Shown: positions 1-10,137 of the stretch, piece after piece
How the letters are laid out: every line of letters begins with the position of its first letter
Numbering within the stretch: the first letter of the stretch is position 1
Source of the DNA: Rhypophila decipiens
Taxonomy: Eukaryota; Ascomycota; Sordariomycetes; Sordariales; Naviculisporaceae
NCBI GenBank assembly: GCA_033297075.1
Contig: MU858319.1
Location: 1-28,756 of the forward strand
Reading direction: 5' to 3'
Length of the DNA stretch: 28,756 bases
Notes under the pieces: model-generated
What the model saw: only the letters and a program-made list of their open reading frames with translations
Told to the model about the DNA's origin: nothing
The model's database searches: none
Made by a program: the position numbers and the translations under genes

Positions 1-306
1 GTAGTGCAGAGCTGGTGGAGCCAGCAGTCACGTGGCGGAGCACGTGACTCCCGATTCTGGCTCACCAGCCAGGTGTGGATATAGATCCACCAACATGCAG
101 CAATTTATTTACTTTGTTGTTTTTGTTCTGTTGGATTTCTCTGAGGTAAATTGGATTAGTGCCAGGTTACGAAAGGATTAGTGCCTGAATACGAGAGTAT
201 TAGTGCCTGTTTATTAACTCTCTATGTATATAATAAAATTGTGTAGAATAGATAGATAATTGGAGGCCCAAGGTCTACTTTGCGGCTTCTTACCCCATCT
301 ACAACA
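1..306. repeat. possible LTR / repeat remnant with 22-bp tandem units
   Basis: No credible gene. The stretch contains three evenly spaced copies of an 11-bp core (GGATTAGTGCC or GTATTAGTGCC) starting at 153, 175 and 197, so a 22-bp tandem unit. It then becomes AT-rich with a TATATAATAAAA-like stretch near 228-238 and finishes with CTACAACA at 299-306. Fungal LTRs often end in similar CA-terminal sequences, so this could be the 3' part of a solo LTR whose start lies left of the window. No second LTR, primer-binding site or gag/pol frame is visible, so the class is uncertain. Confidence 0.3.
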
Positions 307-904
307 TCTCTAGTCTCTCGCACGGCCACCTTGACGTGATTAGGCGCAATACCCATGTATCATCGCATTCCCCTATAAATTCCCATCTGAAACATTTTCC
401 ACACACTCGGTACCTCTCCAGACTCTCAAATCCGCAGAGGTCTTTTACGTTTTACAAGGCTGGCCAAAGGCTAGGGCCTCGCATGACGGACGTATCACCA
501 CAATTCTCAAATCCAATGGACAAAAAAATAATATGATGCTAATTATATATAGTGTTGTCTCTACTTCATACTTCTTGTAGTAGAGACTTCACCTGAAGAA
601 GCCCAAGACAAGCAAACAGAATATTCTTTTTTTTTTATCTCGGACATCAATTACTAGGTGTTCTCACGTGCTCCTTCAGTTGGGGTAGATTGGTGATGAC
701 CGTGATGACCAATGCCCTGAGAATTCACTGAATGACCCAGGAGAGTAGGCGGTAAAAGTAGACTACGTCAATAAATTCAAATAACCATTCTAAACTGTCC
801 TCCTCGATTCAGTAACCATCCTCAGTCCTTGTGAACTTTCTACAACCCAAGGCGACAATCATCGTACCCAATGAAAAAGTGCTAAAATAGAGACAGGGGT
901 TGGG
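307..904. other. intergenic, no gene recognised
   Basis: Moderately AT-rich spacer between the repeat-like left edge and the 3' end of the ankyrin gene on the minus strand. The only open frame here is 66 codons long and looks like chance. Poly-T and TATATATAG stretches occur near 545-550 and 629-638. Confidence 0.4.
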
Positions 905-3632
905 CTAATTCTCCACAGCGTCAAAGAATTCGACATCCGAGTCAGTCTCATCACCTGCCGGGTCTTCATCGCCATCCCCTTGGTTCCCTTGATCTTCTTG
1001 ACCAGGGACACCAGCGATGTGGTTGTTATTTCCAACAGTATCCACCTCAACCTCGACCGGATCCTGATTGATACTCCCCAGGAGTTTTCTCCAAGCTTCA
1101 ACGAGCTCTCGCTTCGTCTTTTGCTCGGCGTCTTCTTCCTCTTCCGGGGGACTCGGTATATAACAACCGGGCCTGACATAGACTCCAGTCCTCGCTTGGA
1201 AAAGGTCCAAAGCCGTCTTCCCATGAATGTCCCTGAAGGTACTGACATCAGGCATCCCCGTCATTCTCAGCTCAGTGAAGATCTCCATAGTCTCTTGATC
1301 TCCCACTTCAGCAAGGGAGTGACATGTTCCCCGGCCCCGTTTGGGGTTCACATAACGGTACCTCTGTTCCAGCCCCTTCTTCACCAGGCTCGCAAGCTCA
1401 GGCTGTTGATCGTTCAACCCAAGGAGTGTCCTGGCTGACTGGTGGGCATTCCAAAAAATAGCACTTTGAAGCGGTGTATACCCAGTAGGGTCAATGATGT
1501 CTATGTCTGCTTCCCGCTCGATGAGCCAGCCCACTGCCTCGAAGTTATCGTAACCCACTGCGCACGTTATCGGGGTTATACCCCAATAATTGACTCCGTT
1601 TATATCCACACCATTTTCAGGTCTTAGAATTTTGTCAAACAACCCCGGTGAGCACAGTGCGCGGACTGTTACGAGGCAGTCGAGCACGTTTGGGTCGGGG
1701 CCAAGTTGTGTAAAGGCAGTAGGAGGCGAGGTTCCTGCTTCGAGGAGAGCCTCTACTACCGCTTCATTGCCACTTAAACACGCATAGCTCAAGGGCGAGT
1801 GGCCGTTAGTTGTTACATCATTTGTCCTGGCGCCGGCTGCCAGCAGAAGCTCTATCTCTGTTCTGGTGGTTTTGTGATACTGTGCGGCGAGGTGAAGAGG
1901 CGTCAGGCCCGATGCCGTCTTGCTGTTAATCTGAGCCCTAAAGGTGGGATTCGCGAGGGCGGCTTCCAGTTGGATGGGAAGGAAACCGATAACAATCCGG
2001 TGAAGCTCAGTAAAGTTATCTTCTTCCATGGCCCTGGAAAACGGCATGATGTCAATCATGTGACTTCCACCTATCTCATTGGTGTCATTACCGCGAAGCC
2101 ATAAACAAAGTGCCTGTAATGCAGGGGAGAGCCCGTCATCACACTGTTGGAATGGGTCAGCTCCGGCCTGAAGAAGGACTTGCGTGATGTCCGTTCGACG
2201 GTGCGTGATGGCGTGAAGAAGACCCGACCTGCCGTCCGTGGATACAGTTATGACCGAGGAGGGGCAACATGCCAGTATATTCTTCACTGCTTCCAAGTCA
2301 TTCAGCCAGATCTTTCCGATGAGACTCTGTGTAAAGCAGTCCTCGGTTGATGAGACGACTCGATTGATGCGTATGAGCAACTCAGGTTGACCGTAATGGG
2401 TGAAATACATCGAAAAGATGGCGTTCATGAGCCACGGCGGGAACGAGTATTCGACCCGAACCGCGCTGTATGCGTGTGGTTTGATACAACTACAGAACCC
2501 ACAACTCCGAGAGTGGCACTCATCTCGTATACCCAGAGATTGTATGAAGCTGTGGTTCAACGTTCGGTAGATAATTCTCAATGATCCGAACACATGCCGA
2601 AGCCATGACACCTGCCAGCTGCCGGCCAAAGGTCTGTCTGGGCTGTAATGACACATGCATTGGCATCCACTCCCAGCGCCAGATATAGCCCAACTCTGAA
2701 TATTAGCTCCGCGGCTAGAAGTAATACCAGGGCCCGCGTTCCATCCGGTTCGAGTAGGTGTACCTAACATGGCCGTCCGCGGAGTCTGATATCGATGCAA
2801 CCGATGGCGTCGGTTATTTCTCAACTCCACGAGTATGTTGTGCTCAAACCGGGTAGACATTGCAAGAAAGGACTCTTCCAGCCGGCGATCGATTGTTGCT
2901 TGTATGCTCTCTTGCACAGAAATCGCTGATCCCTCGATGGCGTTTTGGAGATCCTCTTTGGAAGACTCCACGGTATCCGTCAATCGTGCGATGATGTTCG
3001 CTTCAGATGTTTCAACAACGCTCGCTGTGCCTACCAGTCCGCGTGTGGCGTGTATTGCGGTAATTTTCCTACGTCAAGATTAGCATGTGTTTCTCCAAGG
3101 GAGGGTATTTTTATCGCTCACACGTTCATCATGGTCAGGCATAGCGCAATGTCGTCTGCAGTACGCCGGAGCATCTTCCTCAACTGAGAAACGGATTCCA
3201 GTCGTCTGAGCCAGAGCAGTTTCTTCCTCAACGCGAATCGCGTTCGTTCGGTAACATCATTCCTCCTGTCGCTTTCTCCTCCAGCTCCAGAGGTATACGC
3301 ATGTTCGCCCAGGAGCTCTATCAATATATCTCCGAGGCTCTGTGCAATTTGCTCACCCCTACGCAGCAGAACCTTCAATGCTTCTCTCTGCAGGCCTCCT
3401 ACGCTCCCTGCGCCGTGGTGGTTCTCGAGATCGTTGATCAGCGATGATTCGACAGTGATGATTCGACAATTCCACTCTGGATTGATTCGTGAAATGTCTT
3501 GCATGTATCAAGCTCGTCGCGGAGTTTGAAAATATCCCGTGGTGCATCCTTCCATATCACGGCGAGCTTGCGTGCCTGGAGGGTCGTGGTGGTAGTAGCA
3601 CGGACGAGTGCAATTATTGCAGCGGCTTCCAT
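905..3632 (-). CDS. ankyrin-repeat protein with Helo-like N-terminal domain (apparently frameshifted)
   Basis: Model: complement(905..3068, 3122..3632), with a 53-nt intron (3121-3069, donor GTGAGC, branch GCTAATC, acceptor GTAG). The N-terminus (from MEAAAIIALVRATTTTTLQ) looks like the helical Helo-like/Fungal_N domain of fungal STAND-type and ankyrin proteins. The middle has the Cys-rich CQCMCHYS and FPPWLMNAIF region common in these proteins. It is followed by ankyrin repeats such as GLTPLHLAAQYHKT, GHSPLSYACLSGNEAVVEAL and GYTPLQSAIFWNAHQSA, then an acidic C-terminal tail. Ankyrin repeats bind proteins, and the Helo-like part may oligomerise or signal; the true function is unknown. The reading frame is broken near 3443-3470 by an imperfect 14-bp tandem duplication that puts a TGA at 3438-3440. 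The remaining ~720 codons are intact, so this is either a recent pseudogenising event or an assembly error. Confidence 0.72.
3443..3470. repeat. 14-bp tandem duplication that breaks the ankyrin gene frame
   Basis: GATGATTCGACAGT (3443-3456) is followed directly by GATGATTCGACAAT (3457-3470). Fourteen is not a multiple of three. The N-terminal frame runs into a stop just after the duplication, while the downstream frame continues for more than 100 codons. Counting one copy only makes the two frames continuous (SGIVESSLINDLE). No GT..AG pair of believable intron size removes the extra bases. Confidence 0.75.
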
Positions 3633-5318
3633 TATTCAATTTACTCGGCGTAATGAGCAAGACAAGTCCTGACTGCGCGTTCGATCAAGGTATCGCCGCC
3701 CAGAATCGAAGGAGGGGGATTGTGCCAAATACCTGTTTCTCATGGGCCCCTCAACGCATGGGTCGCGCTCCAGCTGGTTGCCGCCTCTCGTGATGGTGCG
3801 TCGCACAACCCAATATAGTATATCACGGTTATCAATATCCATGTTCTGTCACTTTGCCGATGGTTTTACCCGGTCCAGGAATAGCGCAATATCCATAGTC
3901 TGACATCCAGAGCTAGAGCGACGTAATATCCACCGAGGGGGCTGCTCAATCTCCCATGTTTGCCTTGCCTCAGAATGGATCCAATCCAATAGGCGCTGGA
4001 TATTTGTCGACCGTTCTGGTGTTGAATGGCACGAAGGGCATGCATGTCGTTCTCAAATGTCGCAGCGCCTTGTCGTTGGCCGCAGCTGTCTGGTTTGTCG
4101 AATGTGCCGAATTGTCAGCGAGCGAACTGACGAGGAGGATAGTGTATGTGACGATGTTGTATCGACTGATGGCTGACGGGTGTAAAAAGCAAAAACTGGT
4201 GTTGATAGATCGGGCAACGACAATTGTCAACCCAATTCTTCCTTCCTGTAGAAGGTGGAGATAGGGAGAAGGCTGGTAGACCGTAGTCTTGGCTCGGCAC
4301 TCTACACCTCGTTGACGACGGTCCATTCCCCAGGTTAAAACTTTGCTTAACTTGCATGCATTTGCCTTCAAGGCCTTATTCAGTAGAAAAGGAGGTCCAC
4401 CCAGATCAAGTTACTCGGGGCAATCAACTTCAATCACGTCAAGCCAGTATGATCTGAATTAATTTGGGCGAACGTTGTAAAGTTCAATTGAATTGGTGTA
4501 TGTGTGACTTGACTTGGCTGCGAGCGGTGACTCATGTTCAACTTCACATGGTACGTGACATTGAATTTTCTTGGATCCGTTGGCGTCAAGTGTACACAAA
4601 AGCTCCAGAAAATAACCTGAAAGTTCTATTTTGAAGCTCCTATTGGCCCCAGCAAGTATGCGTGTTGACAGATGATCCCCTCAGGCAAAGGAAGACTTGA
4701 AAAAAGAAATAAATGAAAAAAAGATGAAGCAAAGGTTGCAGTGCAATCTTCAAGCGAGTTTCGAGTCAAACCAAATAGAACTGAGGCTCATAAAAATAAA
4801 AGTCAGAAAACACTAGAATTTGGGCGGAAGTGTTCAAGTTGGAGAGGGTGCTCGCCGCAAGTAGGCCTCTGTGGAAGGTACCCGAGATGAGATTCATGCC
4901 GGATCCTTCTTTACCCTCCTGATGTACACAGGATCTACCGAGAGTGGACGATGCCACGATCAAACCTTGGATATTATTCCCTTTTCTGCGTTGACAGAGT
5001 CCTGTTTCTCTTGGTCGAAAATACAAGGGTTGTTTGTCACGTCTCGTCCAGTACAGTCGCGATTGCTCTGTTTGAAAACACACGGACGCGGCTGCCGTCC
5101 TGGCCTCACGAAGCTCGGTCCACTTGCCGGAGGAGCTCCGGATTGGCCAGAGATTTTGACGTCACAGCTTCTCTAGATTTTCCTACCCCATGTTGGCGGG
5201 GCAGTTGTAGATTGACTCCCACTTTCAACAACCGTGACAACCGTCTTGGAGCTTCGCAGCTTGTCAGATATTCCACCATCCTTACCCTCCGTGATCCAAT
5301 CTGTCTCGCAAGTCTCTG
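3633..5318. other. intergenic, no gene recognised
   Basis: Upstream of the ankyrin gene and of the Pro-rich gene. Open frames of 60-133 codons occur on both strands (for example 3970-4371 minus overlapping 3956-4264 plus), but they overlap one another, show no domain and have no flanking splice structure that I can defend. Part of the right side (about 4.9-5.3 kb) is probably promoter and 5'UTR of the gene at 5399. Confidence 0.4.
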
Positions 5319-5378
5319 GTAAATACTTCGCCTTTGAACCCTGAAGCCCCCGGATGAGTTACTAACATCTGATCCTAG
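5319..5378 (+). other. 5'UTR intron of the Pro/Ser-rich gene
   Basis: A 60-nt intron in the leader: donor GTAAAT at 5319, branch-like ACTAAC at 5361-5366, acceptor CCTAG ending at 5378, 20 nt before the ATG at 5399. The signals are textbook for a filamentous fungus and place transcription start upstream of 5319. An upstream coding exon cannot be excluded, but the frame preceding 5319 shows nothing recognisable. Confidence 0.65.
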
Positions 5379-5398
5379 CAGTTATTCTTCATCGAACA

Positions 5399-6922
5399 AT
5401 GTCAAACTCCGAGGAAGAGACCGAGGTTCCCCCCAACGTTGTGTCCAATTTCTCCAGACCTGTTGGCCCGCCTCCCCCGCGACCGCGACGGCCAAGCTTT
5501 TACCAGCAGAACCCATCTCTCGCTCCCTCGCCAGAATTTATGCCGTCGCAAGATGCCAGTCGATTGATTGCCAACTATACTGCTGCTCAGGCCAGTTCCT
5601 CCGGTTCCAGCTCGCCACAACATGATCGTCAGTTGATTGTCAAATACAATGCTGCTCAGACCAGTTCCTTTGGTTCAAGATCCAGACTTCCTGCGCCGAT
5701 CTCACCAGTGGCGCAGCCGAGGGTTCACCTGCCCCCAACACAGCGCACCAACGCCTCGCCTGGTTCGGTCAAGGACAAGGGAATCATGCCTCCCAAAGAG
5801 TCCGCTGTCGCAGCCACTGCCAAACAGGACAGAGAAGGCGAGGGCAAATCCGATCCCGAAAAGCAACCCAAAACCCCAGTCCGACTGAGCCAGCAAAAGA
5901 ACCTCACCCTTCCTGGATCTGAAAACGTCTTCCCCGCCAAGCCTAAGCCCGCATTCATCCCGCCCAATATTGTCTTCAACCCCACACCCAAGTTGCGCGA
6001 ACTGCCTAAAAAGAAGTTCCAAGCACTTGTCAAGAGACAGAGCCGGCGGGAAATCAAGGAGCCGCCCAAGTCCCATTTTTCCCCTGACTCCTCTAACGAC
6101 GAGAGCACCGAAAGAGAGGAAAACGCGGGCACCCAAGCAGTCCGGCGAATATCTTCCGGGCTTTCTTTGGTGGGCGCACAGGTCAATAATCTCCGCCAGG
6201 AAATGGAAGATGCGGTTCAGAAGCTTAGTGATCGGGCATCCCAACGGCCCGAGCCTCATAGCTTGAGTAACTACTTGAAGAACCGCAAATCCTTCACTGC
6301 TATTCCTGGTCAGAGTTTTGGTTCCTCTTTTGAGCCTGCTCCAGCAACTCCTTCCAAGGATCCGAGAGCCGTGCCTTCCACGGATCCGAGAGCCGCGCCT
6401 TCCAAGAATCCGAGAGCCGTACCTTCCAAGAATCCAAGAGCGGGACCTTCCCAGCATCTGAGAGTGGGACCTTACCAGCATCCGAGAGCGGGGCCTTCCC
6501 AGCATCCGAGAGCCGTATCTTTGAAAGATCCAAGAGCCCGGGTCATAGAGCGACACGCACCGACTCTAAGCAGGACGCCGGTCATGACGGTTTATAGTAC
6601 ACCTCCGATCCACGTCCAGAGCCCTACTCGGGCACATGTCCCGCCCCGTGTTCCTTCCCGCTTGAGACACGTCCAGAGCATTTCCGATTTCCATGAGAGC
6701 GCTGAAATTTCGTATACCAAGAAAAATTTCGAATTAGTCAAGTCCCAGAGCGAGATCCACAGCGAAGTTACCGAGATCACCAAGATCATCACTGGCAGCG
6801 AGGTCGAAAAGAGCGACAAGGAGACTGGCAAGGACAATGCCAAGGTCAAGGAGCGTCGCTCTTTCAGTCAGCTACTCAAGGGCCAGATTGCCAAGTTTCG
6901 CAAGCCCAGTAAGTCGGAGTAG
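5399..6922 (+). CDS. disordered Pro/Ser-rich protein with tandem octapeptide repeats
   Basis: Single open frame of 507 codons, starting 20 nt after a 5'UTR intron. No enzyme domain recognised. The N-terminus is proline-rich (VGPPPPRPRRPS), which is typical of SH3- or WW-binding segments. Two related stretches (SRLIANYTAAQASSSGS and RQLIVKYNAAQTSSFGS) form an imperfect internal repeat at about residues 54-94. Residues ~317-382 are a run of 8-residue units of the type PSKDPRAV / PSKNPRAG / PSQHPRAG. A short helical segment (LVGAQVNNLRQEMEDAVQKL, about 258-277) could be coiled coil. The C-terminus is highly charged, ending KGQIAKFRKPSKSE. Composition suggests an intrinsically disordered scaffold or regulatory protein, probably cytoplasmic or nuclear; there is no signal peptide or membrane segment. 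Function unknown. Confidence 0.72.
   Translation: MSNSEEETEVPPNVVSNFSRPVGPPPPRPRRPSFYQQNPSLAPSPEFMPSQDASRLIANYTAAQASSSGSSSPQHDRQLIVKYNAAQTSSFGSRSRLPAPISPVAQPRVHLPPTQRTNASPGSVKDKGIMPPKESAVAATAKQDREGEGKSDPEKQPKTPVRLSQQKNLTLPGSENVFPAKPKPAFIPPNIVFNPTPKLRELPKKKFQALVKRQSRREIKEPPKSHFSPDSSNDESTEREENAGTQAVRRISSGLSLVGAQVNNLRQEMEDAVQKLSDRASQRPEPHSLSNYLKNRKSFTAIPGQSFGSSFEPAPATPSKDPRAVPSTDPRAAPSKNPRAVPSKNPRAGPSQHLRVGPYQHPRAGPSQHPRAVSLKDPRARVIERHAPTLSRTPVMTVYSTPPIHVQSPTRAHVPPRVPSRLRHVQSISDFHESAEISYTKKNFELVKSQSEIHSEVTEITKIITGSEVEKSDKETGKDNAKVKERRSFSQLLKGQIAKFRKPSKSE
6348..6541 (+). repeat. 24-bp minisatellite inside the Pro/Ser-rich gene
   Basis: About eight degenerate 24-bp units built around CCTTCC(A/C)AG(G/A)ATCCGAGAGCC. 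They keep the frame and encode the PS-(K/T/Q)-(D/N/H)-PRA-(V/A/G) octapeptide. Changes between units are mostly point substitutions, including His/Asn/Asp swaps and one LRV/PYQ variant. Because the unit is a multiple of three, copy-number change would alter protein length without breaking the frame. Confidence 0.8.
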
Positions 6923-7509
6923 GTAGACATCTCTCACTGCTCCTGTTTATTTCCTCTAGCGTAGTTTGGGTACGCGTTGGTTGCTTTTAGAAACTTGAGC
7001 GCCTACTTGTTAGATCTGGTATCCTTTTCCTGCAGGAATACCAAGCGTATGTTTTAACTTTATGAATTGAAATATTCTGAGCTCAAGTCCTCTGGTTATA
7101 TGTTGCGTGTCGAATTCATGTGTGCGGAGGGCGCCTCACGGCTGGATCCTCATGTGCCGAGAGCAAGCCTTGCCTCATGTGAAAGCTTAGCTAGCGACAG
7201 GGATGTGTAAGCCGGAGCGGAGAAGGGCAACCTGGTCGAGGCTGCAGTCCTCCAAGTAACGTTCTAGTTAAATATCAATCAAGAAGTCTTTTTTACGTCA
7301 CGCTAGTGGGACTCTCACGGGTCTCGAGGTGGCGCTTCTCAACAAGTCCACAGTCCACATCATGAGTCATTCCACACACGAGAGTCAGCCACCAGCCAAC
7401 TCAGATTATCCATGGAATCCACACTCCCCACAGAACTAGATACATATATCATAATACGAACCCACCTTTCCAACAATTAGCAATCATTTCGGAAGCCATT
7501 CCAGTCAAA
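6923..7509. other. intergenic between Pro/Ser-rich gene and tRNA-Glu
   Basis: Contains the 3'UTR of the upstream gene. No open frame of note, no repeat and no RNA gene seen before the tRNA at 7510. Confidence 0.45.
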
Positions 7510-7580
7510 TCGGGTATGGTGTAGCGGTAACATCAGTGACTCTCACTCACTAGCCCGGGGTTCGACTCCCCGTATCCGAG
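7510..7580 (+). tRNA. tRNA-Glu (anticodon CTC)
   Basis: Folds as a full cloverleaf: acceptor TCGGGTA with TATCCGA (one G-T wobble) and discriminator G; D stem GTGT/ACAT; anticodon stem AGTGA/TCACT enclosing loop CTCTCAC, so anticodon CTC reading GAG; T stem CGGGG/CCCCG with loop TTCGACT. The A box (TGGTGTAGCGG) and B box (GGTTCGACTCC) are both present. A T-rich Pol III terminator (TTTCTTTTT) follows at once. No intron. Confidence 0.95.
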
Positions 7581-7589
7581 TTTCTTTTT
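7581..7589 (+). terminator. Pol III T-run terminator of tRNA-Glu
   Basis: TTTCTTTTT directly after the discriminator base, as expected for RNA polymerase III. Confidence 0.7.
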
Positions 7590-7683
7590 GATCATTTTGC
7601 TCCTTGACAAGACTGTATTCCCACATTCATATTCATTTTGCAGTGCATCAAACTTTTATTCTTGAAGCGCACCGGGATACAGG

Positions 7684-10137
7684 TCATGAACTGCAAACGT
7701 TCCTACACATGGCAATTATACAAAATAGCCAGTAGACCACTACAACACTGGCCCAAATTACCAAAGCAAGGCCCAAAGTTCTCATTACCCATGACCACAT
7801 GGCGAGAGAAATAAGCCCAGCGGGTAGCATTACATGCGTCAACAAGCGAATCATAACCTTTCCCCGGGTTGAAGAAGACTCGTAAACACCCCGTGGATAA
7901 AATAACAGGTAAACAACGGAGTATGTGGGTGCAAAAAGAAACATCCACGGGAGTGCAAGTACGCGATCCTGGCCGGTGATTGCTGCTGATATACGCCCAG
8001 TGGTAGGTCCTCTGTAATCTCTCCAAAGGTAACTACCCCATGCGGCGCTAGCGTCATCATCGCCGCAACCAGCCACCTGAATATCCGGAAATAGACGAAG
8101 AAAATCCAGAATGTCATGAATACAAACCAGGCACATATTTGGATGATCAAGGGCGGAAAAGAGGATGTGTCCTCGAAGTACCCTAGGAATGGCTGCTCTG
8201 GCCGCTCTGGCGTTTTCTTGGTAGTTGTGTATATGGCAAGTGGCAGGGCGCTGATGATCGAGTATAGACTGGACTCCATAATCTCGGCGCGATCGACGAG
8301 GTTGATGTTTTCGGATTGATATGTTGATTCATCCGCGTTACCTCTTGGTTCCGTGGGAGATGAGGTACCGTTGACGGAGGAGTGTGGATATCGATTGGTA
8401 GGGTAGTTTGTGTGGTCTAATATCATCGCTATATGGGTAAGTATTTGCTCAGAGAGTGTTGGAAAAAGGAGAAAAGAAAAGAAAAGAAATAAGACAATAG
8501 TGGCGCTAGACACCAACGCTAGGACAAAGTATCATAAAAAGAACTATAGATCACCGCCGAATCGGGGTAGGTATTTGAGGCTCCTTTCCATTTATCCTGG
8601 GTCCCGGCTCAGAAACCCAACTTTCGAACCTGTACACAAGAATCGACATGAAAAAGAATATCTCACCTGAGTGGGCTATGGATTGGACGCTGGGAGGACC
8701 ATTCCATGTCTTGGCTATCGTGTCGGCGAGTGCTAAGACTGGGGCAAGGAACAATACGCATGGCACAATCTGGCCAAACGTCCAGTTGTTTTCTCCGGGC
8801 GGATTTATACCATTCCGAAGCTCTAGTAAGCTTAGAGTTCCCCAAAAGGCCGACACGAGGAGCCAGTATATCTGCATGGACATCAAAATGAAGTCAACAA
8901 GCGGCCATCTGGCACACTCTCGCCATGCATGGAAACATGAATTTGTTCCATCTTCAGCATTCACTCACCTCTGCTGTCATTGAAGTGTACACGAAATAGT
9001 AGGTCCTTGTGACCACAAGGCTAGCAATAAGTGGCTGAAATAGCATTGCGTACGTGGCTCTTTTCAGTCCGCGCATCCTTTTGTTTGACGTAGGTTTTGT
9101 GATATTGCGAAGGATAGTCCGCGTCACCGGCTCTGTTAGCCGGATCAACAACCGACGGATCTTACGAGGAATCCCTTCCGAGAAAGCCCGATGGAGTTTG
9201 AATGCGCGAAGTACAATATTATACATCAGCATAAGGACCGAGGCCACGACATCCAGATTCTTGAGCGCCGTATGTGACTTTGGGATGTTAAGAAAGCATA
9301 TTGCCGGGAGGTTATTTTGAAACGCGCTGTCGGCCGTTACTAGAGTGGCGAAGATAAGCATTATAGCAAGGCATCCCATCCAAATGAGCCTGATGGCGCG
9401 CTTGAGCTTGTTCCGGTGCAAGTGAGTGCGCAGACAGGAAAGGGCCGCAAGATGGGTGATGGTTGAGAACCACGCGACCCGGACCAGCATCCTCCAGTGG
9501 TAGCCAGACATCCCCCTTAAGGCCGCGCAGTACCCGCTAATGAGGATCGCGAGTCCCGTGACGATCTGGGCGTCACTGAGAGCCATAACGACCTATAAAG
9601 ACGTCCCATTGTGAGTAAACATGTGTCAACCTGAGTGTGATATGGACAGTGCAAAGATTTGGGGGAATTCAAACCTCAACAAATACGTCGTGGCTCCTGG
9701 GGCTTCGAATCTTGGCCCGAAAGTTTCTGACCATCTCATATCGTTCTTCCGCGGCATCGAGTGGGCTGAGTAGACATGCTATGACCCTATAAAATGTTAT
9801 ATCCACCGGATTCGGCTTCGCCAGCTTCTCCTCCAAGTTTTCGCTGAAGTAATCGATCGTCGGGTCATAAAATGCGATGGAATAGAAGACGAGGATAAAA
9901 ACGACTATCCAGGCTGTACCGAAAAAACCTATGATAACTTTGATAGGGTCAGCGTTTATCTTGTGAAGAACTTCAAACAGTGCCAGTGTGTCATCTTACC
10001 CCAATCCCGGCGACATCAGGGTCGACCTGAATCCCAGTTGTGTTATAGGTCTTCAAGCAGTCCCAGAAATCACTAGCCAACGGTTCGAAAGCTTTGCCGA
10101 CAGCGTAGCCTGGTACAGTGAAGTTCCTGCTTGCCAT
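7684..10137 (-). CDS. polytopic membrane protein of unknown function (six exons)
   Basis: Model on the minus strand: exons 10137-10000, 9959-9675, 9592-8969, 8916-8555, 8505-8037 and 7968-7684, giving about 720 residues. It starts MASRNFTVPGYAVGKAFEPL and contains VDPDVAGIG, then MALSDAQIVTGLAILISGY and YHWRMLVRVAWFSTITHLA. This pattern resembles a common but uncharacterised family of Pezizomycotina multi-pass membrane proteins. Around ten hydrophobic segments can be seen, with one (FGTAWIVVFILVFYSIAFY) in exon 2. Introns 2-5 (82, 52, 49 and 68 nt) have reasonable GT..AG ends and keep the frame. Intron 1 is doubtful: only a 40-nt intron keeps the frame, while a 62-nt version with a better branch site (GCTGACC) would be one base out after a G4 run. 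No enzymatic motif found; unrelated to the cluster on the right as far as I can see. Confidence 0.65.

Noticed and set aside
980..1438. Plus-strand frame of 152 codons opposite the ankyrin gene
   Set aside because: Shadow of the minus-strand ankyrin coding region without own motifs.
3956..4371. Opposed frames of 102 and 133 codons
   Set aside because: They overlap each other on opposite strands, with no domain and no splice signals that extend them.
5702..6556. Long minus-strand frame with repeated SRMLGR-type units, 284 codons
   Set aside because: It is the antisense of the Pro/Ser-rich gene and its minisatellite; the repeats keep the opposite frame open. The plus strand has the 5'UTR intron and ATG context.
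8642..8678. Possible 37-nt intron in exon 4 of the membrane protein gene
   Set aside because: Good-looking GTGAGA and ACAG ends, but too short for a normal fungal intron, and the frame is open through it.
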